This document shows positions 16,260-25,656 of a stretch of DNA of 64,000 bases, one piece after another. The notes below the pieces were generated by a model. It worked only from the letters and a program-made list of their open reading frames with translations, was not told the DNA's origin and did no database searches. The translations under genes were made by a program, and so were the position numbers. The stretch's first letter is position 1; every line of letters starts with the position of its first letter. Location: the NCBI GenBank assembly GCA_937930845.1, contig CALHBJ010000008.1, forward strand, positions 1 through 64,000, read 5' to 3'. This DNA is from an uncultured Rhizobiaceae group bacterium (lineage in GTDB: Bacteria > Pseudomonadota > Alphaproteobacteria > Rhizobiales > Rhizobiaceae).

Positions 16260-18680
16260 TCAGGAACGCGGCAACTCGTTCCCGGCATCATATATGCACG
16301 ATGGGATAGCGACTGCCGCTGTTTCCCGCCCAATATGCAGAATGCTCAAATCCTGTGTTCCGGCATCGGGCTTGATAAATCCCATGGCGATATTTTGTCC
16401 TGTACGATGGCCCCATCCCGCTGAAGTGATTGTGCCAACGGCCTGACCTTCAAACATGATGGAATCGCCTGGATGCGCCGGGGCATCCTTCTCCTGTAAC
16501 TCCAGTGTGACAAAACGGGCGCGTGGGCCTGCCGCCATCTGGCGTTTAAGGCCTTCCTTGCCAATAAAGTCCTTGTCCATTTTTACAAAGCGCATCAGAT
16601 CGGATTCTTCTGGATTATATTCGGTAATGAGATCCGCTTTCCAATGGCGATAGCCTTTTTCCAAGCGCATGGATTCGGTTGCGTGCAGGCCGAAAGGTTT
16701 CATGGAAAAGGGCTTTCCAGCGCTCCACAGCAATTCAAACGCCTTAGCCAATTGGGCATTTTCAATATGCAGTTCCCAGGCCAGTTCGCCTGAGAATGAG
16801 ACCGCCATGGCGACGGCTTCCACGTGGCCGATGAATACTGTCTTGCACGACAACCAGGGGAACTCGGTCGCACTCCAATCGGTGCGTGGCGCTGCCGCTT
16901 CAAGCACAGCGCGGGAATTTGGACCTGCGAGCACAAGGATCGTGTGGGTGTTCGTCAGGCTTTCAATGGTGATGTTGGACTCACTGGGCAGGTGCGCGCG
17001 TAACCAGTCTTCATCATGAAATTCCGCAGCCGCCGCCGAGCCGTACCACACCCGATCTTTGCCAAGATTGGCAATTGTCGCCTCGCCTTTGATATTGCCG
17101 TCTTCATTGAGAAGATAAGCCAGACCAACTTTACCGTCGCGGCGTGGAATCCGGCTGCAACTCAAGCCATCGAGCCAGTCGTGTACCCCCGTGCCGGAAA
17201 TTTCATAGCGGTTGAATCCCGATACTTCCATGATCCCAACATTTGATTGAACATTGGCCACCTCGGCTGCCACCACATCAAATGTGTTGTTGAAGCGGAA
17301 GGAATGCTGTTCTTCAAATGCGGGTTCGGGTTTGAAATACAGCGCCCTTTCCCACCCGTTGACCGTGCCAAATTCTGCACCCAACGTTGCCAGACGGTCG
17401 GTCAAAGGCGTGGTTTTGATGGGCCTGCCCGCCGGACGGAATTCATGGGGCATGTGGAAACGAAACTCGTTTTGGTAGTCTTCAATCGCCTTTAGCGCGG
17501 TATATTCTTCATTGGCATAACGGGTGAAACGGCGCGGATCGAGGCACCATGTGTCATAACACGCTTCGCCATGGGCGATGAGTTGAGCCAGCAACCAGCC
17601 ATGGCCACCGCCTTCGCCAAGGCCTGCCCGCAACCCGGTGATGCAATAGGCATTGCGCTTTCCCGGTATCTTGCCGACCAGTGGCAACCCATCGGGCGTA
17701 TAGGTGATCGGTCCGTTGATGATCGACTTGATGCCAGCGGTTTCCAAACAAGGCAGACGGTGGATGGCGCCTTCCATAACATCGGTCACACGGTCGAGGT
17801 CGTCAGGGCACAATGCCATGGTAAAATCCGGGTCGATGCCGCCAAGACCCCATGTGCGGCAGTCCTGTTCGTAGAAGCCGATCAACAGCCCTTTCTTTTC
17901 GGCACGCTGATAAAAATCAGCAGAGGGACAACGGATCAGCGGGCACCGGAAATCATCCCCCAGAGCTTCAATCTCAGGCAGGTTTTCAGTCACCATATAT
18001 TGGTGTTCCATAGACGCGACCGGATGTTCCACACCCATCATTTTGCCGATTTCATTGCAGCGATAGCCCCCTGCATTGACCACTGTTTCGCAGGCGATAT
18101 CACCCTTTGATGTGTGGACGATCCAGGTGCCATCGGGATTTTCTGTCAGATCGGTAACTGGTGTAAACCGGTAGACTTCAGCTCCGGCCTTGCGGGCGCG
18201 CCGTGCCAGTGCCTGGCACAATTGAGCCGGATCAATATCTCCATCCATGGGATCCCAAAGGGCGCCCAGGAGATTATCCGTAGAGATCAGTGGATGGCGG
18301 CGTTTGCATTCCTGCGGATCAAGCACTTCAAATTCCACACCCATGCCCTTGGCCATGGACTGGAAATGATGATAGCCGTCCAAATGATCCTGTGTTGTCG
18401 CCAGCCGAAACCCGCCGGTTCCATGGTGATAATTGATGGGATAGTCGGGGTCGTCCGCCAATTCCTTGTACAGATTGATGGAATGGGTTTTCAGGCCAAC
18501 CATGGTTTGGTTGGGGCCGAAATTTGTCACCTGTGCAGCCGAATGCCAGGTCGTGCCGGATGTGAGCTCGTCGCGCTCGACCATCACGCAATCGGTGATC
18601 CCTTCCTGGGTGAGATGGTAGAGCGCTGAACAACCGGCAATCCCGCCGCCGATGACCACAACCTGTGTGTGCGTTTTCAT
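16260..18680 (-). CDS. Dimethylglycine/sarcosine dehydrogenase-like flavoprotein with folate-binding domain
   Basis: A protein of 806 residues. The N-terminus has the FAD dinucleotide motif VVVIGGGIAGCSALYHL and the DAO fold to about residue 390; then an FAO_M linker and a GcvT-like aminomethyl/tetrahydrofolate domain with its C-terminal barrel. Such enzymes oxidatively demethylate dimethylglycine or sarcosine and pass the C1 unit to tetrahydrofolate. ATG 18680 is preferred, with AGGA upstream. It is near an MttB-family gene, consistent with betaine or methylamine catabolism, but the substrate is not proven. Confidence 0.85.
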   Translation of the reverse strand: MKTHTQVVVIGGGIAGCSALYHLTQEGITDCVMVERDELTSGTTWHSAAQVTNFGPNQTMVGLKTHSINLYKELADDPDYPINYHHGTGGFRLATTQDHLDGYHHFQSMAKGMGVEFEVLDPQECKRRHPLISTDNLLGALWDPMDGDIDPAQLCQALARRARKAGAEVYRFTPVTDLTENPDGTWIVHTSKGDIACETVVNAGGYRCNEIGKMMGVEHPVASMEHQYMVTENLPEIEALGDDFRCPLIRCPSADFYQRAEKKGLLIGFYEQDCRTWGLGGIDPDFTMALCPDDLDRVTDVMEGAIHRLPCLETAGIKSIINGPITYTPDGLPLVGKIPGKRNAYCITGLRAGLGEGGGHGWLLAQLIAHGEACYDTWCLDPRRFTRYANEEYTALKAIEDYQNEFRFHMPHEFRPAGRPIKTTPLTDRLATLGAEFGTVNGWERALYFKPEPAFEEQHSFRFNNTFDVVAAEVANVQSNVGIMEVSGFNRYEISGTGVHDWLDGLSCSRIPRRDGKVGLAYLLNEDGNIKGEATIANLGKDRVWYGSAAAAEFHDEDWLRAHLPSESNITIESLTNTHTILVLAGPNSRAVLEAAAPRTDWSATEFPWLSCKTVFIGHVEAVAMAVSFSGELAWELHIENAQLAKAFELLWSAGKPFSMKPFGLHATESMRLEKGYRHWKADLITEYNPEESDLMRFVKMDKDFIGKEGLKRQMAAGPRARFVTLELQEKDAPAHPGDSIMFEGQAVGTITSAGWGHRTGQNIAMGFIKPDAGTQDLSILHIGRETAAVAIPSCIYDAGNELPRS

Positions 18681-18805
18681 GCCCAATTCCTATTCACGTG
18701 GGGATATGCCGTTGGCGTTACACTCACGTGTTGCCCTTGCCGGTTCAATGGGATTTCGCACGCACATCCCTTTCTTCGATTTATTCGAAACTCAATTTCG
18801 ATGAA

Positions 18806-19783
18806 CTATTCATCATCACTGATGCGCGGCAGCAAGGGCAGGCCCATCGTATTGTCTGCGGTGACAAAGGTTTCTTTCAAGCAATGACGCAGGCTTTGGG
18901 CCGCATTTTGCGGAATACCACTTAAGATATCGCGCCGCGCGTAAAGCGAAACCGTGCGGTTGAAGGCAGGCATGGGAAGCACAGAAAAGCTCAGGCCCAG
19001 GCGCGAAAAGTCGCGGTGGGACAGTGTGCCATGAATGGCGGACGCCGTGCTGATGGTCCAGCCACCCAAATTGGCAACGACAGAAAACAATGCCTGGTTT
19101 GAGGAAAATTCGTGCACTTTGGGCGGTGTGAATTTGACCCGGCGCAATTGGGCTTCGATCTGGCGCCCCATATGCTGCTCGCGTGAATAACGCACGAAGG
19201 GATGCCCCTTTAGCTGGTGCAGGTCTGTCACCTCCGGCACGGACGCACTGCGCACCAGTAAATAAGGGTCGGACATGAGGACATGCTCTTCAATCCAATC
19301 CACCGGATCCATGGCGTCGACCGCTACAATCAAATCGGTGGCGCGGCTGCTGAGAATTGAGAAATTCTCATGGCTGGGTCCACTCTTGACCAAGAACCGG
19401 GCGTTGGGAAAATCGGCCCCCATGCTTGCCAGCCAACGCGGCAAAACATGATTGTCGAAATCCTCAACGATGGCCAGTCGCAACGTGAAATGGGGAGATT
19501 CATGACGCGATGACAAATCCGCACGGGCACCATCCACCTCATCGACAATGCGCAAGGCACGCTGGCGAAACAGATGACCGGCTTCGGTGACGGAAAACCT
19601 TTGAGCCGATCTCTCAATCAAGCGGCAATCCAACGCGGCTTCCAGATTGGACAATTGAAGGGAAACCGAAGAAACGCTCATGCCCAGGCGTTGGGCCGCC
19701 CGGGAAACCGATTGCTCCTCCACCAGCACGATGAAGGTTTCAATGCCGCGCAGTGAAATCTTGTTAAGGGCGCGTTGATCCAT
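18806..19783 (-). CDS. LysR-family transcriptional regulator
   Basis: A protein of about 325 residues with an N-terminal winged HTH (VSRAAQRLGMSVSSVSLQLS) and a typical LysR effector-binding domain. It lies divergent from the MttB-like gene, with 99 bases between its preferred start (ATG 19783) and that of mttB, so it probably controls that gene and perhaps the flavoprotein gene downstream of itself. The inducer is unknown; a methylated amine is a reasonable guess from context. Confidence 0.88.
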   Translation of the reverse strand: MDQRALNKISLRGIETFIVLVEEQSVSRAAQRLGMSVSSVSLQLSNLEAALDCRLIERSAQRFSVTEAGHLFRQRALRIVDEVDGARADLSSRHESPHFTLRLAIVEDFDNHVLPRWLASMGADFPNARFLVKSGPSHENFSILSSRATDLIVAVDAMDPVDWIEEHVLMSDPYLLVRSASVPEVTDLHQLKGHPFVRYSREQHMGRQIEAQLRRVKFTPPKVHEFSSNQALFSVVANLGGWTISTASAIHGTLSHRDFSRLGLSFSVLPMPAFNRTVSLYARRDILSGIPQNAAQSLRHCLKETFVTADNTMGLPLLPRISDDE

Positions 19784-19882
19784 ATTTCTCAAAACATTCT
19801 TTTCGATTTCTCAAATAAAGAAATAGACCTTGTCTGCCCGGCCAGCAATGGAAAGATGCGCCTATTGGAGGGGACAGTACCC

Positions 19883-21403
19883 ATGGCGAAATCAGGCAGA
19901 GCAGGTGGCAGGGCAAGTCGTGTTGCGGCACGCAAGTCGGAGGAGCAGGAATTCAACCCAAGCCGGCCCGGCCAAATTGGTGGAACCTATCGGCCATTGA
20001 GTGATGGGGATGAAAAGAAGATCATCGATACGGCCTTCGATATTCTTGCCAATATCGGCATGTCGGAAGTGCCGGCCGGGTTTCAGGAACTGGCACTCAG
20101 CAAGGGGGCCGCACTCAATCATCTTGGCCGACTGACCTATTCCAGAGCCATGATGGAAGACATCATCCAGGGGGCGGCCAAGTCATTTGTATTCTACGGT
20201 CGCGAGGCAAAACACGATTTTGAACTGGGTGGCGACCGGGTTTATTTCGGCACCGGTGGTGCTGCCGTGCAAACACTCGATTTGGACACGGGCTCCTACC
20301 GGCCTTCCACCTTGCGCGATCTTTGGGATTTTACACGGCTGATCGACAAGCTGGAAAATGTGAGTTGGTTCACCCGTTGTTGTGTGGCGACCGATGTTCC
20401 TGACACGACCGATCTCGACATCAATACGGCCTTTGCCCTGCTTAAGGGGACAACCAAGCCGGTTGGCACCAGCTTCACGGTCGCGGCCTCGGTTGATCCC
20501 ATAATTGACATGTTCGACATGGCCATGGGAGGCGAAGGCCAGTTTGCCAAGCGCCCGTTTTGCAAGGCACATATATCACCCGTGATCTCGCCGCTGCGTT
20601 ATGGGGAAGATGCCGTCGAGGTCACCCAGGCCTGTATTCGTCGCCGTGTGCCGATCAATTCAATTATTGCCGCCCAGTCGGGTGCCACCGCCCCTGCCCC
20701 GCTCGCTGGAATGTTGGCAATGACAACGGCAGAGACACTTGCAGGTCTCGCGCTGGTGAACCTGATCGAACCCGGCTACCCGATGATCTTCTCGAATTGG
20801 CCTCTCGTGATCGATTTGCGCACTGGCGCATTTTGTGGGGGTGGCGGCGAGATTTCCATTTTAAATGCAGCATCAGCGCAGATTTCGAACACTCTGGGCC
20901 TGCCTTCCGGTGTGGCCAGTTCCATGGCCGATGCCAAGGCGGTCGATGCCCAAATGGGGTCGGAGAAAGCCATGAGTGCGGTGGCGGCCGGACTGGCCGG
21001 TGCCAATATGATCTACGAATCTGCCGGGATGAGCGCCAGCTTGCTGGGTGCGTCGTTTGAAGCTTTCGTGGTGGACAATGAAATGCTCAGCCATGTGCAC
21101 CGGATGATCCGGGGCATTGAAGTGAGCGAAGAAACACTTGGATATGAAACCATATTGGCGACCGTGACCGGGGAAGGTCATTTCCTTGGATCAACCCACA
21201 CGATGGACGCCATGCAGCGGGACTATTTCTACCCGCAGCTGGCAAACCGGGATGACCCGCGTACCTGGGAGGAAAATGGAAAACCGGACATCTGGCAGGT
21301 GGCCTGGGAAAAAGCGCGATCCATACTCGACACCCATCACCCGGATTACATCTCGTCTAAAAGCGAAGCTGAAATCCGCGACAAGTTTAATATTTTGCTG
21401 TGA
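19883..21403 (+). CDS. Trimethylamine methyltransferase MttB-family protein, non-pyrrolysine
   Basis: A 506-residue protein matching the MttB superfamily along its length, with the GGAAVQTLDLDTG and GTTKPVG segments of the family. It reads through without an internal UAG, so it is a non-pyrrolysine member, like glycine-betaine (MtgB) or other quaternary-amine methyltransferases. These transfer a methyl group to a corrinoid protein, which is not encoded nearby. The start at 19883 has a strong GGAGGGG nine bases before it, whereas an upstream in-frame start lacks one. Confidence 0.87.
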   Translation: MAKSGRAGGRASRVAARKSEEQEFNPSRPGQIGGTYRPLSDGDEKKIIDTAFDILANIGMSEVPAGFQELALSKGAALNHLGRLTYSRAMMEDIIQGAAKSFVFYGREAKHDFELGGDRVYFGTGGAAVQTLDLDTGSYRPSTLRDLWDFTRLIDKLENVSWFTRCCVATDVPDTTDLDINTAFALLKGTTKPVGTSFTVAASVDPIIDMFDMAMGGEGQFAKRPFCKAHISPVISPLRYGEDAVEVTQACIRRRVPINSIIAAQSGATAPAPLAGMLAMTTAETLAGLALVNLIEPGYPMIFSNWPLVIDLRTGAFCGGGGEISILNAASAQISNTLGLPSGVASSMADAKAVDAQMGSEKAMSAVAAGLAGANMIYESAGMSASLLGASFEAFVVDNEMLSHVHRMIRGIEVSEETLGYETILATVTGEGHFLGSTHTMDAMQRDYFYPQLANRDDPRTWEENGKPDIWQVAWEKARSILDTHHPDYISSKSEAEIRDKFNILL

Positions 21404-21426
21404 AACATCCAGATTGCCTCAAGCGC

Positions 21427-22458
21427 TCACGCTAACCGTCTGACCGAGCCGCGTTCCATCAGCTTGGATGGCACCTGAACACGGCTGATCCTGTCTGCGT
21501 CTGCAAAGGGCATGCCGCGTGACAGCATGTCGGCGGCCTGTTCACCGATGCGTCGGGCCGGAAGCCGCCAGGTGGTCAATCCAGGTTCCATATGGGCCGA
21601 CCCGCGAAAATCACCAATGCCAACGATTGAAATATCTTCCGGTATGCGCAGACCAAGCAATTGGCAGGCATAAACCGCGCCCTGGGCGATCACATCATTG
21701 CCACACACGATGGCGGTAGGCTTGTCCTGGCGCAGCAGATCAGCAACGGCAGCCTTGGCCTGCCCGATATCATAAAACGCCTGCCTGAAACGATTGGCAG
21801 GTAAGTCTAACAAACTGCACCCCAAAGCCATGAGCGCGCCTTGCAAACGGTCTTCTGCCCGGTCGTTCACATCCGTGGGCGGAAACACCAGGGCAATGTC
21901 CCGATGCCCCATATCCAGCAAATGCTGGGTCACGCCTAATCCAGCTTCGAGATTGTTGGCGCCAATGCAGGGAATGGAACTGTCCGACCGATAGTTCCAC
22001 ACGGCCAGCACCGGCACATGGCGGGTTGCCAGAATTTCCAGCGGGGCTGAATTGTGTTTCAGCCCAACCATGGCAACCCCATCAATGCGCCGCTCCAGCA
22101 AGGCGCGGACAATCGCCGTCTCCAGATTGAGATCGTATCCGTGGGCGGCAATCAGCATGGTTTGATCATGCTGCAATAATCGTGCGGCGAAGGCCTGAAT
22201 GAGTTCGGCAAAAATGGCATTGTCGATGGTTGGCACAATCAGGCCAACGGTTCCCGAAAAGCCATGATGCATGGCCCCGGCCATCCGGTCGCGAATATAG
22301 CCCAGGTCTTCGGCTGCCTGTTCGATGCGCTTACGGGTTTCCCCCCTGACAATGCCTGGACTGTTGAAACAGCGCGATACCGTTGCCGGCGAAACCCCGG
22401 CCCGGTTTGCCACTTCAACAATGCCGGGCGCGCCTTTTCGGGAACGGGACCGTTTCAC
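21427..22458 (-). CDS. LacI-family transcriptional repressor
   Basis: A 343-residue regulator. The HTH (EVANRAGVSPATVSRCFN) is at residues about 11-28, then the hinge helix and a periplasmic-binding-protein-like sensor domain. GTG at 22458 is chosen as start because GGAGGAG lies five bases upstream and it places the HTH at the normal distance from the N-terminus. It is divergent from the tctABC operon and a LacI-type operator lies between, so it probably represses that operon and responds to its substrate or an intermediate. Confidence 0.9.
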   Translation of the reverse strand: MKRSRSRKGAPGIVEVANRAGVSPATVSRCFNSPGIVRGETRKRIEQAAEDLGYIRDRMAGAMHHGFSGTVGLIVPTIDNAIFAELIQAFAARLLQHDQTMLIAAHGYDLNLETAIVRALLERRIDGVAMVGLKHNSAPLEILATRHVPVLAVWNYRSDSSIPCIGANNLEAGLGVTQHLLDMGHRDIALVFPPTDVNDRAEDRLQGALMALGCSLLDLPANRFRQAFYDIGQAKAAVADLLRQDKPTAIVCGNDVIAQGAVYACQLLGLRIPEDISIVGIGDFRGSAHMEPGLTTWRLPARRIGEQAADMLSRGMPFADADRISRVQVPSKLMERGSVRRLA

Positions 22459-22503
22459 CAATTCTCCTCCCAAATAAGCCGTTTGCGCATCAAAACTGCA
22501 AAA

Positions 22504-22517
22504 TGAAAACGTTTGCG
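22504..22517. promoter_or_regulatory. LacI-type operator between repressor and tctA
   Basis: The sequence TGAAAACGTTTGCG contains the AAACGTTT palindrome with a central CG, as in LacI/GalR family operators. It sits between the two divergent starts, about 70 bases from tctA and 45 from the repressor start. Confidence 0.45.
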
Positions 22518-22585
22518 TCTTTAATTTCATAAGTTACGCTTTGGCTCAATGCAAAGTGTGCCGGTATGGAGGAGACCCTGCGCGC

Positions 22586-24103
22586 ATGGAATTTTTGAGC
22601 TATTTCGGTGGGGTGTTTGAGCCGGTATCGCTGATGCTGCTGATTGGGGGCACGATTGGCGGGCTGATATTGGGCGCAACGCCGGGCCTGTCGCCCACCA
22701 TGGCGGTGGCGCTTTTGATCCCCTTCACATTCCATTTGCAACCAACACAGGGGCTTATTCTGTTGGGAGCCGCCTATACGTCTACAGTTGCTGGCGGTGC
22801 GGTGAGCGCCATCCTGCTGAAAATACCCGGCGCGCCTGCCAATATCGCCACCGCCCTTGATGGCAATGAAATGGCCAAGCGCGGCGAAGGGGCACGGGCT
22901 TTGCAGCTATCCTTCCTGTCCTCAGGTGTTGGCGGTGTGATTGGTGTGTTGCTGTTGATATTCCTCACGCCGGTATTGGCGAAATGGGCGCTGCAATTTG
23001 GCCCATCCCATTTGTTCTGGATCGCCATTTTGGGCGTCACCGTGATCGGCTCACTCGATTCCAAAAGCTTTGTGAAAGGGTTGTTGTCTGGCTGTATCGG
23101 GCTGTGGCTGTCGCAGATCGGGTATGACGAAATTCAGGGAACCGAACGTTTCATATTCACCGACGCGCTGACCGGCGGCATTCACATCATACCGGCACTG
23201 ATCGGCCTGTTTGCCATCCCGCAGGTGCTGGACATGCTGGCCAAGGGCCGCAACCCTCAAACGATTGCTTCTCTTGACGTGCCGAAATATTCATTTCTCG
23301 ATTCAGTCAGGGAAATGATCGGGTCGATACGGGCCTTGTCTATTGGCACCACAATTGGTTCCATCATTGGGTTGATCCCCGGTGTGGGTGGTCAGATAGC
23401 CGGGCTTGTTGCCTATGATCAGGCGCGGAAATTTTCGCCAGACCGCAATAAATTTGGCACCGGACACAGCGAAGGGGTGATCGCTGCGGAGAGTGCAAAC
23501 AACGCCATGGTGGGCCCTTCGCTCGTCCCGTTGCTTACACTCTCCATCCCCGGTAGCCCAACAGCTGCTGTGCTGCTTGGCGGATTGCTCATTCACGGAA
23601 TTTTCCCAGGATCTGACATTTTCCAAAAGCACCCGGAAGTCGTGTGGACCTTCATCAATTCTATGTTGATCGGACAGATATTGATGGTGATCTTTGGCAT
23701 CTATACAGCCGCATGGGCTGCTAAAATTGCCAAGGCTCCCATGCCCGTCATGGCCGCGGGTGTATTGGTTCTTGCCCTGTTTGGCTCATACTCGGTGCAA
23801 CAAAGCATGGGCGATGTGCACATCATGCTGGCACTGGGTGTAGGCATGTTCGTGTTGCAGAAATTCGGCTTTTCAGCCGCCCCACTCGTGCTTGGCCTGA
23901 TCCTTGGCCCAATCGCGGGTGATTATTTCACCAATGGCTCGATGATCGCTGCTGCCCAGGACGGACCCTGGGTGTATTTTTTCACCGGTCCTTTGAACAT
24001 CATCCTCATCGCTCTGGTCATTGCATCTATCGTCTATTCGTTCTGGTCCAATATGTTGCAGGGCAGTGGTAAAACCGAAGCCACCGGAGAGGCTGCGCAA
24101 TGA
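22586..24103 (+). CDS. tctA: Tripartite tricarboxylate transporter, large membrane subunit (TctA)
   Basis: A 505-residue inner-membrane protein with about ten to twelve helices and the TctA family motifs GATPGLSPTMAVAL near the N-terminus and SIPGSPTAAVLLGG later. It is the channel subunit of a tripartite tricarboxylate-type secondary transporter. ATG 22586 with GGAGGAG upstream is the start. It overlaps tctB by four bases. The substrate of such systems is an organic acid; here the adjacent ligase and dehydrogenase point to sulfoacetate or a similar C2 acid. Confidence 0.92.
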   Translation: MEFLSYFGGVFEPVSLMLLIGGTIGGLILGATPGLSPTMAVALLIPFTFHLQPTQGLILLGAAYTSTVAGGAVSAILLKIPGAPANIATALDGNEMAKRGEGARALQLSFLSSGVGGVIGVLLLIFLTPVLAKWALQFGPSHLFWIAILGVTVIGSLDSKSFVKGLLSGCIGLWLSQIGYDEIQGTERFIFTDALTGGIHIIPALIGLFAIPQVLDMLAKGRNPQTIASLDVPKYSFLDSVREMIGSIRALSIGTTIGSIIGLIPGVGGQIAGLVAYDQARKFSPDRNKFGTGHSEGVIAAESANNAMVGPSLVPLLTLSIPGSPTAAVLLGGLLIHGIFPGSDIFQKHPEVVWTFINSMLIGQILMVIFGIYTAAWAAKIAKAPMPVMAAGVLVLALFGSYSVQQSMGDVHIMLALGVGMFVLQKFGFSAAPLVLGLILGPIAGDYFTNGSMIAAAQDGPWVYFFTGPLNIILIALVIASIVYSFWSNMLQGSGKTEATGEAAQ

Positions 24104-24561
24104 CCCAGTCACGCCTTCAACACCTGATCCCCGGCGCGCTCATATTGTTGCTTGCAGCAGTGGTGACATGGCTCAGCTTTACGCAACAACCGGCCGAGAG
24201 TTTCCTGTTTCCACGGGTGATCTCGATTGCGTTTATCGGGCTTGCGATCTGGAACTTCGCCCGGGCAGCACTTGGCCTGGCGCGGGTTGGTGGTGGAATT
24301 TCACCGCAAATTGCTATGAACATTTTGCCCGGTCTGGTGATCATGTTTGTCTATGTATTTTGGGCCGCGAAAGCGCTTGGCTTTTATACGGCCTCGATCA
24401 TCGCGTTTTTTGCTGTCTATTCACTTTACGACCCGGTGCCGTTTTCCAGTGTGAAAGACTGGATCAAGCGGGCCATGGTAACAGCTGCATTCATGGCCGT
24501 CATCTACGGCCTGTTCTTCATGCTTCTGCAGGTGCAGACCCCAAGGGGCATGTTCTTTTGA
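24100..24561 (+). CDS. tctB: Tripartite tricarboxylate transporter, small membrane subunit (TctB)
   Basis: A 153-residue protein with four hydrophobic helices, as in the TctB family. ATGA overlap with tctA indicates translational coupling. It forms the membrane complex with TctA that receives substrate from the periplasmic protein encoded next. Confidence 0.85.
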   Translation: MTQSRLQHLIPGALILLLAAVVTWLSFTQQPAESFLFPRVISIAFIGLAIWNFARAALGLARVGGGISPQIAMNILPGLVIMFVYVFWAAKALGFYTASIIAFFAVYSLYDPVPFSSVKDWIKRAMVTAAFMAVIYGLFFMLLQVQTPRGMFF

Positions 24562-24605
24562 GAGTTTTTGAATTTAACCCGCGTTTTCAAATGGGAGGAA
24601 CCAAC

Positions 24606-25574
24606 ATGAAAACCATTCTAAAATCAGCATTGCTGTCAGTCGCTGCGCTGACACTCACGGCTGGTACAGCACCTGCCGCCGACTATCCCGACCGCCCCAT
24701 AGGTGTTGCGGTCTCCTATGGTGCTGGTGGCGCGACGGACTTTCAGGCCCGCATCGTTACCATGGTAGCCGGGAACGAAGATATTTTGGGTCAGCCCATG
24801 TATATCGTGAACAAGCCTGGAGCCGGGGGGCGCAAGGGCTGGAACTGGTTTGCAACTGAAGCTGAAGCAGATGGCTACATGCTGTCGGCCTATAACATTC
24901 CCCATTTCATCGCCCAGTCGATTAAGGGCGGCGTGAAATATTCCGCAGATTCGTTTGAACCAATCGCCAATTGGGGTTCGGACCCTGCTGTTGTGGTTGT
25001 GGGCAAAGACAGCAAGTTCAATTCGATGGCTGACCTGATTGCGTTCGCCAAGGAGAATCCCGGCAAGACCACCACGTCTGGTGCGGGCCTGTTTGTGGGG
25101 CACCATATTGCCGCTTTGCAAATCGAAAAAGCCTGCGCCTGCAAGATCGCCTATATCCCAACCAAGGGTGGCGGTGCGGCTGCAATGAAAGCGGTTATCG
25201 CCGGAGAAGTGATGGCAGGGGTCAACAATCTGTCCGATGCCTTCCGTGCCCGCGAAGCTGGAAACGTGAAGATTCTCGGCGTGGCTGATCTGGAACGCAA
25301 CGAATTCCTGCCCGATGTTCCCACCATGAAGGAAGCCGGTCTGGATGTGGATAATTCCTCAGTGAACTTCCGTGGCCTGATGGTCAAAAAAGGCACGCCA
25401 CAGGAAGTGATTGACAAGCTGGCCGCCCAGGTACCGCTGATGTTTGAGAACGCCCGTGTCGTCAAACGCATGAAAGCGGGTGGGTCACCCATGAAAGTCA
25501 TGACCCGTGACGAGGTGAAAGCCATGTGGGCCCAGCGCCAGGCAACCCTTGCGGAACTCCTGAAGGGTCTGTGA
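24606..25574 (+). CDS. tctC: Tripartite tricarboxylate transporter, periplasmic substrate-binding subunit (TctC/Bug)
   Basis: A protein of 322 residues with a Sec signal peptide (basic start, hydrophobic core, cleavage near GTAPAA-DYP at about residue 24). The mature part starts with YPDRPIGVAVSYGAGGATD, the typical Bug/TctC signature of the ligand carboxylate-binding region. The start ATG 24606 has GGAGGA just upstream. It follows tctB after 44 bases. It sets substrate specificity of the operon's transporter; the ligand is inferred from neighbours. Confidence 0.92.
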   Translation: MKTILKSALLSVAALTLTAGTAPAADYPDRPIGVAVSYGAGGATDFQARIVTMVAGNEDILGQPMYIVNKPGAGGRKGWNWFATEAEADGYMLSAYNIPHFIAQSIKGGVKYSADSFEPIANWGSDPAVVVVGKDSKFNSMADLIAFAKENPGKTTTSGAGLFVGHHIAALQIEKACACKIAYIPTKGGGAAAMKAVIAGEVMAGVNNLSDAFRAREAGNVKILGVADLERNEFLPDVPTMKEAGLDVDNSSVNFRGLMVKKGTPQEVIDKLAAQVPLMFENARVVKRMKAGGSPMKVMTRDEVKAMWAQRQATLAELLKGL

Positions 25575-25656
25575 CCCCATCATTTGACGATTGAAACTTC
25601 GAAGCGGGGCACACATCTCAGTCTGCCCCGCTTCAACAACCTTATCGGAACACCCC

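Noticed and set aside
19775-21403. Pyrrolysine-containing trimethylamine methyltransferase
   Set aside because: The frame runs without an internal UAG over the whole MttB length, so it is a non-Pyl member.
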